Shown: positions 10,722-22,440, counted from the stretch's first letter. The stretch: DNA of 64,000 nucleotides from Cyanodermella asteris (GCA_900618795.1 UYJD01000008.1:1241866-1305865), one strand, 5' to 3'. The notes: generated by a model from the letters alone, not told the origin. Translations and numbers: made by a program.

Positions 10722-12638
10722 GAGCATGAATTCGACCGCCCGACAGGTCCTGCCTTCGAATACCAAGACGCCCTAAGACCGGGCGAAGTTGAACTCGTGC
10801 GGCTGCTTGAGCTCCTCCCAGGCGAGCCAGAGACTGTCATAAGCACCAAGCTGCGCACGGTACAGCTAAACAATGCTGGGACGTACAAGGCCTTATTTTA
10901 TGTCTGGGGGGACCGCGCGGACCCCCAGCCAATCTTGGTTGAAGGCAAGGTGCTTCTGGTAACGCAGAATTTGCGTTTTGCTTTGCGGAATTTGAGGTCT
11001 TCCCGGGAGAGCCAGATGCTCTGGGTCGATGCTGTATATCTCAATCAGCAGGACGAGCTTGAGGAGAACTATCAGCTCCCTTTGATGGGAAAGATCTATC
11101 GACAGTCTGCAAAGACTATTATCTGGACAGGCCCTGCATCGGCCGAATCGCACAAAGCTCTCAGATATTCCGGCATTCTAGCAAGAGCCGCAGAGCACGG
11201 CGGAGATGACCCAATAAGAAGCATTGAATGGAGTGCAGGAGAGGCCCGGGAAGCGAAAGGAGTTCTCTCTGCTGAATCCGGACCAGTTTGGAACTCTTGT
11301 ATCATGACCATTCTGCATAGACCGTGGTTTACACGAGTTTGGGTAATACAGGAAGTCATTCTTTCCACATCTGCGGAGTTATGTTGTGGCCTTGACACAA
11401 TCGAGTGGTCTGCATTCGAGCAAGCTATCATCTACGGTTTCGCGAGAAATCTCATTATCAGCCATTCGGACAGAGCAATGTACCTGAACAGAATCCAAGA
11501 GTCGCACCACTACATTCCGATCAGACGCAGTGATCCGCTCAACAACTCAGCAGAAATCCTTTTCGGATACCTGACGGATTCTCGCCACAGGAGAGCGACC
11601 CTGCCTATTGACAAGGTTTTCTCGCTCTTGGGACTTGTTCAAGGGCCAAACCCAATCGACATTCACCCCGACTACAGTCTCAGCACCCAGCAAGTGTGTC
11701 AGCGGACAACAGTTGAAATTCTGAATGGCGTCAATTATCTTGACGTTCTCGGCGCTGCTGGTCTCGACTCGGGTACCGAGACAACTTTCGCTGCCTCCTG
11801 GGTTGCAGACTGGGGCTCGGCATCACAACCAGTTGAAGCGCTAGGCTACATTGGCCGCGACAGCTCACATGCAACCGGTTCTTCAATAGCGAACATTCAG
11901 CTTGAGAACAACGACACCATTCTGCTTCTACGTGGTCATCGTGTAGCTCGTGTGGACTCCATCGCGGATCTCCTCCCTTTGCGTTCCTACGGCGACACCG
12001 ATCAGTATGACCTGACTGGACTCGAATTCGACAAAATCAATGCTACCCATGGCTTGCGCTCTAAAGCCAAACAGGCTAACAAAGCATTTCGTCTGATTCC
12101 GTCAACATACAATATACCGGCGCAAAGCCTGCAAGAAACCTCCTTAGCCTTGCTTGCATGGGAGCGATTCGCAGGTGTCGACAAGCCGTCCGGAGCCTCC
12201 AGTCGCGCCTACTGGCAAACCTTGTGCGCGGAGCATTACCTCGACCACGACGAGAAACTGACCGAGTCCGAGTTTCTCGTGTGGTATGATCTTCTTGGAG
12301 CCCAGCGCCGATTGGCCAAGGTTCCAGTTATCAAGGATTCCAGACTGGCTAGCATGGTTGCAAATACCAGCGGAATGTGGACTCAGACGAGCAGGTTCCC
12401 AGAGGTGCTACGCTTCGCATACGGGAGGAGGCTTGCGAGGTGTGGTGACAGGCTGGCATTGGTACCGCAGCTGACGCAGGTTGGAGACGATGTCCTTCTA
12501 TGTGAGGGAGGCAGAGTCCCTTTAATTGCAAGAAGGAAAGCCGAGAACTGGGTCCTTCTAGGCGAGGCGTATGTCAATGGCATTATGCAAGGTCAGGTCT
12601 TTGAGGAGACGGCGTATCAGGAGCTGAGGTTTAGTTAA
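10722..12638 (+). CDS. HET-domain (heterokaryon incompatibility) protein, 5' exon unresolved
   Basis: HET-domain proteins act in fungal non-self recognition and can trigger cell death. The open frame runs from an in-frame TAG at 10719 to the stop at 12638. The N-terminal part shows the HET blocks YKALFYVWGD, LWVDAVYLNQQDE and IYRQSAKTIIWTG, followed by RPWFTRVWVIQE. The C-terminal ~400 residues are the usual variable part, with the late VPLIAR / WVLLGEAYVNGIMQGQ block common to these proteins. No ATG lies between the TAG and the HET motifs. GTG at 10797 is not a credible start, and the TAG is probably the acceptor (AATAG, ending at 10721) of an intron whose upstream exon I could not place. 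The domain call is firm; the start is open. A truncated 5' end is the alternative. Confidence 0.85.
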   Translation, partial: EHEFDRPTGPAFEYQDALRPGEVELVRLLELLPGEPETVISTKLRTVQLNNAGTYKALFYVWGDRADPQPILVEGKVLLVTQNLRFALRNLRSSRESQMLWVDAVYLNQQDELEENYQLPLMGKIYRQSAKTIIWTGPASAESHKALRYSGILARAAEHGGDDPIRSIEWSAGEAREAKGVLSAESGPVWNSCIMTILHRPWFTRVWVIQEVILSTSAELCCGLDTIEWSAFEQAIIYGFARNLIISHSDRAMYLNRIQESHHYIPIRRSDPLNNSAEILFGYLTDSRHRRATLPIDKVFSLLGLVQGPNPIDIHPDYSLSTQQVCQRTTVEILNGVNYLDVLGAAGLDSGTETTFAASWVADWGSASQPVEALGYIGRDSSHATGSSIANIQLENNDTILLLRGHRVARVDSIADLLPLRSYGDTDQYDLTGLEFDKINATHGLRSKAKQANKAFRLIPSTYNIPAQSLQETSLALLAWERFAGVDKPSGASSRAYWQTLCAEHYLDHDEKLTESEFLVWYDLLGAQRRLAKVPVIKDSRLASMVANTSGMWTQTSRFPEVLRFAYGRRLARCGDRLALVPQLTQVGDDVLLCEGGRVPLIARRKAENWVLLGEAYVNGIMQGQVFEETAYQELRFS

Positions 12639-13425
12639 CATGATTTATAGCATGGTTTGCTCGGTGAGTAGTGTGACAAAGAAATGGGTAATTCTGTTCC
12701 GCATTACACATAACTCGGCTGTTTTCGTAGGCATATAGCATGAAACTCAATAAGACAAACGATAAACTGTCTGGCTTTACACTTGAGGACCCAGAGTGTT
12801 GGCTGCTCTTTCCGACTGTATTCTGAAAATCAGGCCATAGCCTGTGACTGCTGAAACCTTGCTATCCTTCTTTGTTACATCGACTACGACGCGCCACGCC
12901 ACGTCAGAAATGTAGCGAAACGTCGCACTTCTTATCGGCGCATGTAACTGCCTTTTCAGCTTCCGGAACGAAGGCCAATGAGTGATCAGGTCTTACACAA
13001 GCATTCATGACTGTCGAATTGGAGTTCATATATCGGCATCCCGGGGTTGGGGACCGCGGTCGAGCGCCCCGCGTTGGAAGGGATGGGCCTTGACCAGACT
13101 CGGATGAAAGCATGTGCGGCTCGTTTGAATCAGATGTTGCATCACGATAAGACTTGTACTCAGTGCACCGCAGACGGCGACGTGATTGTCGTTGGATCAA
13201 CTTAGAAATTGCTTTCTTGCTTTCGCATATTACTGCTCCGGGTCTGCTCCCTATACGCCCTCGCATCCGTCATCTCGCTCACAAGTGGCAAGGGGAAACT
13301 TACGTAGACAGTGTGGAACCGCCGAATCGAACATCTTCTTGTCATCAATCCAACCGATTTCACCATCTTCGTGTCTTCAAGAACTACATCCGGTCCGCAA
13401 ATAACAATACTGACCCACAAGCACA
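12639..13425. other. Intergenic region
   Basis: Holds the 3' end of the HET gene and the upstream region of the MOSC gene. No feature is supported beyond the expected UTRs. Confidence 0.5.
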
Positions 13426-14526
13426 ATGGTCAACCTCAATTCCTTCAACCCTTTCGCGCCAACGGTAACTGCCTCGTCCGAAATCACCCAACTCCGCATC
13501 TACCCCATCAAAAGCTGCCGCGGCATCCAACTCAATTCCACCACCCTGATGCGCATGGGCCTCGACTTTGACCGCCGTTGGATGTTCATCGACCGCGCCC
13601 TCGACAACAAATTCCAAACAATCAGGCAAATCTCGCAGCTCACCCTGATCGACACCGCCTTTGAAGCCTCGCCCGATCGGGAAGGAGGAAACGACGACGA
13701 CGACAACCTCGACCTCGTGATCTCGATCCGAAACCAGCCCGGCAAGTCCGCGCGGATCCCGGCGCGTCCGACACGGGACTGGCTGGAAGCGAACACGAAG
13801 CTCGAAACGGTCGACATCTGGGGCACGAAGACGGACGGATGGGTCTACGGAGACGAGGTGAACGCGGTGTTCGAGGAACTCGTGGGAAAACCGATTGCGT
13901 TGGTTTACAAGGGCCCTACGCGGAGGCTGCCGTCGGGAAACGGGCATCCGAAGCATCTGGGGAGGGAGGAGGCGGTGAATTTTCCGGACATGATGCCCGT
14001 GCTGGTCGTGAACGAGGCGTCGCTTGCGGAGTTGAATGCGCGGCTGAGGGAGAAGGGTGTCGAGCAAATCACGATCGAGAGGTTTAGGCCGAATATTGTT
14101 TTGCGGGGTGGGGAGGGGGATGGGATGGGTGCTTGGAGTGAGGATGACTGGAAGACTGTGCGAGGTATGTAACACCCATATCAGTTTTGAGGTATCACAG
14201 GCTTGCTAACGATTCTTATAGTGGTCAATGGTGAGCCACAGACTGGTACATTTTTCACGTCCGGGCCTTCTACGCTGGACATGGATGTTAGCATGCGCTG
14301 CGCCCGATGCCAGGTACCGAATGTGAACCCCGAAACCGCGGAGAAACATCCCAAGGAGCCTTGGGATACATTGGTCAGCTACCGTCGAGTTGATGAGGGC
14401 ATCAAGTTTAAGCCCTGCTTCGGCATGCTTTGTGCTCCGAGAAACGAAGGCGCTATCCGAGTTGGCATGAAATTTGAGGTTACGGAGAGGACTGATCAGC
14501 ACTACTATATCAAAGGTTTCGCATAG
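13426..14526 (+). CDS. MOSC-domain molybdenum cofactor protein (mARC-like)
   Basis: Exons 13426-14164 and 14222-14526, around a 57-nt intron (GTATGT donor, GCTAAC branch), give 347 residues. The N-terminus has the MOSC_N beta-barrel signature ITQLRIYPIKSCRG, followed by GLDFDRRWMFID. The C-terminal MOSC domain has the block IERFRPNIVL, then W-ED-W, and in exon 2 the RCARCQVPNVNPETAE segment. C273 there aligns with the molybdenum-ligating cysteine of mitochondrial amidoxime-reducing component proteins. These enzymes reduce N-hydroxylated substrates using cytochrome b5 and b5 reductase. Genes for b5-type proteins occur elsewhere in this window but are not adjacent. No clear mitochondrial presequence is visible, so the location is unknown. 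Confidence 0.9.
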
Positions 14527-15732
14527 TCTGGAGCATTGTGGTGCGACTGAACGCCGAATCAGAAATTGAAAATAATCCACATACTACGACCATGTGGAAA
14601 GAACCAATGACTGGACTTCAATTCGTGCTCCGCTGGTACAAGACATTGGCGTGGTGGGATCTGCAGCGGTCTAGTTTGTGCTCTCGCTTTTGCTCGGCCT
14701 GACACAGTACCAGCTTCGACTGTGACTCCACGTGAGCAGGCAACTTCAAGATCTAATCTCCTTGCTTTGAGCACCTGTTTACCATGTAGAGGTTCGGCAA
14801 CGAAACAGGCTGCCATGCGGAAGACCTTCAGCTCGCCGAGTCAGCCGGAATGGTCTCGACTGAACAGGGTCACGGGCCAAGGTGTCTCCAGCCGTACCGT
14901 TTCCAAAGTGGTTGTAGTGATGTCGTGGATGTCAGCTCGTGCAGCTAATGGTACGACAGCCAATAGATGCTTGCTGGGAGCCTGTTCACCGATGACCACG
15001 GGCCCAAAGTGGCACGTTGAGGAATCTCCAGGACTCAGGAACGTGTTGTGAGGTCGAAAAGCAACATGTTGCCGCCTGTCATCCCGCCCGAGCACTACCA
15101 ATCACACACCGTCCGGTGAGAACGAGTTTTCGTGAAACATGGTGGAACACGAGTGCTGTGCCGTCGGGACGATGCCGGTCGAATTTGATTCCGATTACAT
15201 CTTCATGCCTCAAATGAGGCTCAAGACGGATGCCGACATAAGACGGAGCCTTCTTCAACCACCAATGGGCCAATTGACTTTTCTTCTGCATCTAATACCA
15301 GTCGAAACCCCGGTCGATACGTGTACCAGTTAGCTGTCACGCCAAGCGGGACGAGATGTTGGACAAACGCACAGCTCGACACGATGCGTGTCTGAGCTTG
15401 CCATGCTTGTGGTCCACCACGATGCCACCAGGGCCGCTTCCGCTTCCTCGCTACCGGTAAGCAAAGGCTGGCATCGCTTCTGTTCCAAGTTCAGGTAGGT
15501 GCAAGCAGAGAACGGCCGGTGTCACTGCCATCTATTCGTCTCTCCTGCCGTTGCGCACCCCGGTGAGTCGGTTCCCACAGCACATTCCTGCCGGCTGCAG
15601 GGTCTATAAAGCCCTCGCCTGGTACCGAGCCTCTCCGATGTCATTGTCACTCTTTGGGCCTACCTACCACAATCTGAAGCTGTCGTCTCATCTTGATCAA
15701 CTACCCTCGCTCTGTCCCACCAACTCTCAGAG
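14527..15732. other. Intergenic region
   Basis: About 1.2 kb without a recognisable gene. The right part is the promoter of the small secreted protein gene and includes a TATA element (15605). Confidence 0.5.
15605..15611 (+). promoter_or_regulatory. TATA box of the small secreted protein gene
   Basis: TATAAAG sits 128 bases before the ATG at 15733, a normal distance for a fungal TATA plus a short 5' UTR. A consensus TATA is in keeping with strongly regulated expression. Confidence 0.55.
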
Positions 15733-16253
15733 ATGCAATTCACGTCCATCCTTCTCGCCGCTGTGGCAGCCAGCGCTTCCATCCTGCCCCGCCAAGGATA
15801 TGGCACATTCGACCTGACCAACTTCTACTTTGGTGGCTCTCCGCACAGCATCATTCAAAAGTGAGCACAGACATCTGCTTGGTAAATTGTTACTACGTTT
15901 CTGACAGCTCTAGCTACCTCTTCGATGTCACCGACGGCACCTACAACGCTCACTGCCAAACCTCCTCCAGCATCACCCCTGGCCTGTACCCATTCGGACT
16001 CCGACCCTGCAACGACTCGTGCTGGTCTTTCTCCTTCACCTACGTCAACAGAACCAATCCTGCACCAGGCTACATCCTCACCGTCACCCAAGAGATCGCC
16101 CCAGGCACGAACCGCACAGGCTGCCGCTGGTTTGACAAGGACGCGGTGCAACTGGTGGTCGACCAGTTCAATCCGAATGGCAACTACTACGCCTTGGACG
16201 CCCCGTCAAATATGACGTTGCCTTACAATGAGGGGCCTTGCATCTTCAACTAA
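15733..16253 (+). CDS. Small secreted protein
   Basis: Two exons (15733-15860 and 15908-16253), with a 47-nt intron, give 157 residues. The first ~18 residues form a strong signal peptide (MQFTSILLAAVAASASI), followed by a Pro-Arg that could be a Kex2-like site (LPRQ). The mature protein has five cysteines (HCQ, PCNDSCW, GCRW, PCIFN at the very end) and N-glycosylation sequons (NSS at the exon junction, NDS, NRT, NMT). The fold and function are not recognised. Size, secretion and cysteines make it effector-like, which is inference only. The downstream acceptor TAG at 15911-15913 would also stay in frame and remove two residues. Confidence 0.8.
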
Positions 16254-16902
16254 CTGGTTCGAAGCTCAAGCTGCATGGTCACGTGGCCGAGGTCTTGGCG
16301 TCTCGGGATCTTCAATTAGCTTGCTTTCTGGATACGAGTCGACCGACCTCATTCATTGGCTCTTCAGATTTGAGGGACAGGCATCAAGGGTGGCACCTGG
16401 CGGAATATTCACGCTGTCACTGTCGATCAGTGGGGAAGAGTATGCCATTTTTGGAGCGACATTCTTGACTTTTTGGTCCAACATCCGGATGACGATATCT
16501 ATCCATCGGCTCGTCGGCACATGTCGTGAAAATGGCAGGGAAAATTTGTACTGATTCGATCTGCATACTAGCGTAGCGTTGAATGTTATTACAAGCCAAT
16601 CCAGTCATAATAGACGCAGCGTGCTCTTCACTCGTGGATCGCATAGCTTTGATGATGAATCGTGCATTTATCGCTTTGCAGGAGCGCTCAACTATTAATC
16701 AGACAGGCAGTTTGTGATAAGATCATAAGTCATGTATTGAATCAAGAGTCCAGAAGAAGCTAAAAATGGGCCCTGCGTCACTGCTGCGATCCGTTTGTGG
16801 ACCGCTGCAGCTTCGCAGATACGGAACCAATTTTAAACAACATGTATCCGATCTTCCACGCATTTAATCTCGTCTCCTTGTCAAGGCCAGCCAATCCCAC
16901 GT
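16254..16902. other. Intergenic, convergent 3' ends
   Basis: Lies between two convergent genes. No supported feature. Confidence 0.5.
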
Positions 16903-19900
16903 TCATGCCTCCTCATAGGCTGAGTAGGCAGCATAAAACTTGAACTGCTTGCCCAGACTCCCGTCATCTGTGCCCCTGAACGTCCTATGGAGCGTCGCTT
17001 TCAGTTGGTGCTCAAACTCCCCAGTCCAGAATTCCGCTAGCCGAGCTCCCCAGTAATCATCCTTCAGGTGCCGCTGAAGTAGCTCCAAGTCGTCTTCCGC
17101 CCTTTCCAAGAATGCAACGAAACCTCGCAAAGTCTTGCCCTCCGCGAGATTATTCGCCAACCCGACCTCCAACGCCGTCGTCGCCCGATGCTCCCTTTCC
17201 GTAACCATCCCCGTACCGACGGCAAAAGCCCGAGTCGCATCGCTCAGACCCGCAAGCAAAGCACTAACCTCATCCATGCCGAAATCCGGGCTGGCGTAGA
17301 TTCTCAACCCGTGCCTCAGCGTGCCCGTCGCATTCATGACCTTCAGCGTCGCCACGACATGATCCCGGTTCGCCTCGTCCGCCGCCCGCGCCCGGTACAG
17401 CAACTTTGCATACCCCGTCCTCCAGCCGTCGAGGAACGCGAGGAGGTGTTCCCTCCGCCGCTTCTCCGGCGGGTGCTCGCAGAAGAAGTTCCACGTCCTG
17501 GACGTGCAGAGCCGGTTGCTCCTGCGCCGGAGCGAGCCCCGTTCTTCGGGGTCGCGGGCGAGCGACGGGAGCGTGTGGTTTAGGAAGAGGCCCGTGTTGG
17601 ACAGGTACGTGTCGAGGCTGACGCCGGCGTGCGTGCTGAGGTCGTACGTGTACAGGTCCCGCGGATCGCGGCTGGTGAAGTAGGCGTTTAGCCATTGGCC
17701 GGTGTAGTCGCGGGCGGCTGTGTCTCGGGAGGAATCCGAATCCGGGAGTTCTTCGACGAAGTAGGCGTATGTTTCGTCGATTGCGGTGGAGGCCTTCTTT
17801 TGTGCTGCATCGCGCTTGTGGAAGAGGTTGCGGTAGGATGTCAGTTGTACGAAGGAATTGAAGTATCGTTTCGTGACATCTTCAAAGCTGGTCGGGGCGG
17901 ATGTGGTTGATGTTTTGAAATTTGACTTTTCGAATGCGGTAAACCGGGAGTCGAGGCTTTGGATGCGAATATCGTGGTCGTCGATTCGATCGAATTGACG
18001 GAAGATGTGGCGTTCCAGGGTGCTGTTGGCCCAAGGGCCGGGGGATCCGGCTGGAACCATGCCGTGCGAGGTGGTGGAATAGAGGAAGACTCCCCAAAAT
18101 GAGATGAACATTGCGACGAGTAGAATGATCTGGATCCAGGGGCTGGGTCCGGATGATTGAATGGTGGTGATTCGGTGACGCGGCTTGGAGTTCTGCTGGC
18201 GAGAAGTTTTGGGCTCGTCTTCAGGTGATTTGCCGTCGAAACCGATCTCCGTTTTTGTCTCTGCCTCATGATCCTGTGCATCGTCTGTTCCGTGGTGGTC
18301 TTGATTGATGGGTCGCGAATCATCGTCGTCATCATCTTCGCCTTGATCGTCTTCGCCCTCATAATCTTTTTCTGCTTCTTCTTCATCTTCATCATCTTGT
18401 TCTCCATCATCTTTTTGTCGATTTGTGTGGTGCTCGATCGTCAATTGTGAGGCACGGAGAGGTGCACTAACGACCGATTCGGTCTCATCAATTTCTGGTT
18501 TATAAAATGGGGCATTGTAGCTCCGGCCCCCCTTGTAGGCAGCTGAGCCGCTCAATGAGTCATTTGGGAGAAACCCGGGGTCAAATTGAGGTCGCTGTCG
18601 TCTGTTCGCGTACTCAGGTCCCTTTGGCGTGCCATCCCCCCAGAATCCTGGGCGTGGATTTCCCTCTGGTGGGCCGTTGTGCCCAGTGTGATATCCGTGC
18701 GACCAGCTAGGTTGGAAGGAGCCTCGGTTTAATCGCCTCTGCTGATCTCTGTTACTGGCGTCCGCAGGGCGTTCCGAAAAGTGCTTGAATCGTGCTATAT
18801 CTTCAGGTTCCAGTTCGATTCCCGGGCCAAATAATGGCCTCCGAGGGTATTCGCCAGTGGTGTTGAAGCCGGTGTTGTGATTCCCAAACCCTGTTCCAAA
18901 ATTGTTTGCATCTCCACGCGGTTGTGGGAAGTTGTGACGGGGGAACTCATCAACGTAAAACTCATCAGCGTCCTGGTTATTGAAATCTTGGCCATGGCCT
19001 TGACCGTAGTTATGCCCGAAGTATTGCCCATGACTGCTGAATTGCTGTCCGACCATGCCACTTTGCCGTCCTTCGTCCTTCGTTCTTGGGTACCTGGTTT
19101 CTTTTACCGAGCTGAGCTTCGGTATTGAACGGGTTCTGCTTGGGCAGCTCGTTCTGTGCTCCACCAGTGGCTTGGAATGGGCTTGACTGAAAATTCGATC
19201 TTGGGTACGTCGTGCTTTGTTCTTCCCAGTCTTCCTGAAACATGTTTGGCTTGGGATCAAACACATTTTTGCCTTCGTCTGCGGCCCTGCGCTTCTGGGT
19301 GTTGAAAATGCTAGGACTCTCGCCGAATTGAAAAGGCTCAAACATAGGAGGGCGTTGGAACACCGTAGGACGGGCTTGTTGTGGCCCACCAGTGGTCGCC
19401 TGCCCTCCAGCAAATACTTCAGGACCTTGACCGTATTGGAAGGCAGAGGGACCACCCGGGTTTCCGAAGAAACTGCTGGTACTGGCCTGAGGCCCAACTT
19501 GCGCTGTAGCCCCGAAGAGTCCGCCAGTGTTGACCTGAGATGGAGCTTGGGCTGCTGACCCGGCAAGTCCATCAGCATTGGACTGAGGTTCAGCTCGTGT
19601 TACAGACCCATCACCAATCGAAGTGGCATTTCCGAAAAAAGGATCGTTGCTCATGTTTTTGAAAATCCTGTCTCCGTCTGCAATTTCAGCAAGCATCTGC
19701 TCCATCGAAGCCCGATCGTAACCTGCAGCAAAGATCTCATCTGCCTGCCCATCGACGTTGGAATAACGAGCCAGCAGTCCGCCGTCTTTGAAGCGACTCT
19801 TTATCGAGGATAACTCCCAAGGCTCGTCTTCTCCGTTGCGTTGCCAGCGATGGCCACCTAGGGTCGGGAATGGATTTTCAGGGTTCTTGGTGAAGCCATT

Positions 19901-20959
19901 GAAAAGGTTTGGCTTGGTTGTCTTGTCGTCGTCGGAATCGTGCCGGGTGTACTCATGCTCCACAGGTGAAGATTTGCTCTCTGGAATTTGAGCTCTCTTA
20001 TCATCCGATGTCGTGGCGTTCATACTGTCCTCGACATCATCGGTCCAGCTCGAGCTGGAATCGCCACCATCAGTCTTCTGTTTATGGCTGTCGTTGACGT
20101 TCGTGTCAACGTTCGATTGATGGTCGGGAACATCAGCGCGAGGAGGATAACTCTCCTTGTTCGGTTCCTTGGCCTGCATGGAGTCTGAGGCGTCGGCGGG
20201 TTTAGACGACTCTGATCGTTCGGACTTGGCAGGGCTTGGTTCCGATAATTGCTCATTGTGATCGTTGGGAGTCGATGTATTTGGCTCAGTTTGATTCTAA
20301 GAATGCTGTTAGCTATCATGAAGTAAATCAGAAGCGAGATCACTCACTGATGACATGGCATCAGGGGCTTCTGGTGTAGGTCGCGGGGTTTGTTGTTGAT
20401 CAGAATTGGTGCTTTCCAATGGAATCTTGCCGGTGATACTAGGTGGCACAGCTTCCTTCTGCGCATTGTGATCGAGATCGGGCTGATGCTGCTCATCGAT
20501 AGTTGATAGGCCAGCTTCTACTCCAATATCTGTCTGTGAGGACACTTCAGCTGTCGTAGAAGGACCAACATCAGGCTCTGAGTTGAGCAGCTTCTGTTCC
20601 GCGCGTTGCTTCAGCTTCTCCTGGCGTTGTTCAGCGTTGAATTCAGGAGCCGCCTGATTATAAGCCTGCCATGTGGTGAGACGCACATTACTGGGTGACG
20701 CTTCGTTTCGTCGTGCGACCGGGATACCGCTTTTGTCATCACGTCCACGACCTGCGCGACCGGCTTTCTGAATACCTGCCTGAAGTGGGATTTTGGATTC
20801 CTCGGCGCGAGATGGCCGTCGACCTCCAGCTTTTCGACCACCACCGCGGGTATTGCCTCCTTGTTGTAAGATTTTGTCACTCTCGCCTTGTTGTGCACTT
20901 CCACGACGTCTGGGTACAGCTGCCAGTGCCTCCTTTGAGGGTTCTTGCCAATCGGACAT
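16903..20959 (-). CDS. Large single-pass membrane protein with FG motifs, function unknown
   Basis: My model has three exons: 20348-20959, 19094-20296 and 16903-19044. Intron 1 (20297-20347, 51 nt) has a good GTGAGT donor. Intron 2 (19045-19093, 49 nt) has a weak GTACCC donor but restores phase exactly, giving 1318 residues. The N-terminal ~900 residues are low-complexity and polar. They start with a basic RGG-like region and hold a cluster of Phe-Gly motifs around residues 340-450 (GLFG, SFFGN, FQYGQ, FQFGES), then Asn/Gly/Gln-rich sequence and a long Asp/Glu run before one hydrophobic segment (about 908-928, WIQIILLVAMFISFWGVFLY). About 390 helical residues follow. The FG motifs plus one membrane span suggest a nuclear-envelope or pore-associated protein, but this is inference; I recognise no family. 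If intron 2 is wrong, the gene has a frame break near 19.1 kb. Confidence 0.7.
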
Positions 20960-21582
20960 GATCGAAGCTTGTTAGAAGGTGATCGCGTGGGAGTTGCTTG
21001 AGACAGCTTGCAAGGGGTGGATAGAAAAGCTGGGACGAAATGTCGAAGAAAGGCGGCGCGGAAACATGTTCCACGCTAACGAACATGCAGACGTGAATTG
21101 ACTTGTACAAAGGAGAGTCGCATGACTGCAAAGCTGGGCTATGCGTGTGGTGTACATCCCATTGTCCTGGATAGCCGCATTCGGCAGTCCTTGCGTGAAG
21201 AGCACGGCAACGCTGATCAGGAATACACCTCATATCTAATACATCATTCAACGCACAGATGAGTGAAGACATGCTTGAGTCTGTAAGTTCTGCGTGTCAG
21301 AATTTGCCGCTGATGGGGCGGCGATGTACTTCACTTATAGGTCGCCGAATTGCGGCACGTGACGCGTGGTGGTACAGTGTTTTGCATGAGTTGCACCAAC
21401 GAATCTGTGCAACTTGTGCACCTCCATACTTAGGTGTCATAACGCGAACATTGAATGATGGTTGAATGCTGTCAATCGTGGCCGCTGGGCTCATCATAAC
21501 AATGTACAGTTGGTCATCCTTCATGCTGTGTAGCTTTTGATGATTGGCTACTCAAAATTCTTTGGCTCGTACTGAAAGAGGT
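20960..21582. other. Intergenic region
   Basis: Promoter of the minus-strand FG-motif protein at the left, and sequence beyond the C-terminal end of the lipase pseudogene at the right. No gene is supported. Confidence 0.5.
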
Positions 21583-22440
21583 TCAAGAAGAAGTTGGGAA
21601 CTTGGTGTCTGTCCCCAGTACGTCAAGCAAGTCGAAGCCAGGCGTAACAATGTCTCTGCAAGCACTATCATGATCGATTCGGCTGAGTTGACTGGGTCCG
21701 CCGTTGGTGAGTGCGTCGACTTTCAACGCAAAGGTTAGCGGACTGCATAGAACGCCCTCATGCGTGTGAAATTCACCCCCAGGCTTGCTGGAGTCCACAG
21801 AATGGATCTCGTTGTTGCTTAGACCGACGTCACGCTCGTCGAGGATGAATGGCGATGCACCACTGAGGATCTGCGGCTGCACTATTTGATCGAAAAAGGT
21901 TGAATAAGTTGTGGTCGTTGGCACGTGTGCCGAGTCGCCACCGCCGCCCCTCAACCTCCTGATGAATGTGCTGTTGGTATTGTTGGACGATGGCCAGGGC
22001 GGACGGCACGTTCGGGAAAGTCGGGGTACGAAGGCGAGCGTTGACAGTGCCATTGTAATCGTCGCTGTAAAAGATCATGTCATTGGCCCTCTTTGGCGTG
22101 CTCGGCCAGTACTGGTGAGCCCATGCGCTGGTGTGCTTCCTTGTGACCATGCTATGGTTGCGATGTCCTTGCCTGTGATGCCCACAATTTGTCCAATGGA
22201 CTACGCGATGGATTCCGTATTGACCTGGATGTCGTCGTATACAGCGTCCGGGGCATTCAGATAAACAATCTCTAGAAAGCGGGCGTCCTTGAGCAGCTTT
22301 CCAATCTCGGAGCTGTAGTTTCCAAGTACGCTCGACATACCTGTACCGGGTACTAACATCACGGGCATCTTTTCACCATAAGAAGAGCCATCCGGGAAGC
22401 ACAGTGCAATTCGTAAGGTCTTTTCAGCACAGAGTTTGGC
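21583..22440 (-). pseudogene. Decayed Candida antarctica lipase B-type lipase
   Basis: Reading the minus strand, conserved blocks of CalB-like lipases appear in order but in different frames. These are the oxyanion region MLVPGTGMSS; DDIQVNTES; the nucleophile block IAWSQG (Ser in WSQG); ANDMIFYSDDYNGTV; TYSTFFDQIVQPQ, which matches the catalytic-Asp strand YSATDEIVQPQ of CalB; and the C-terminal CRDIVTP. An in-frame TAG follows QVNTESIA at 22201-22203. The frame shifts at about 22100-22135 (between WSQG and the ANDMIF block) and again near 21950-21965. The N-terminus, including any signal peptide, is missing: sequence beyond about 22440 belongs to the kinase-like gene. So there is at least one stop, two shifts and a 5' loss. 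This is a host gene relic, not a transposon. Confidence 0.85.

Noticed and set aside
13384-14175. Long minus-strand open frame opposite the MOSC gene
   Set aside because: An antisense shadow of a GC-rich coding exon; the plus strand carries the recognisable domain and intron.
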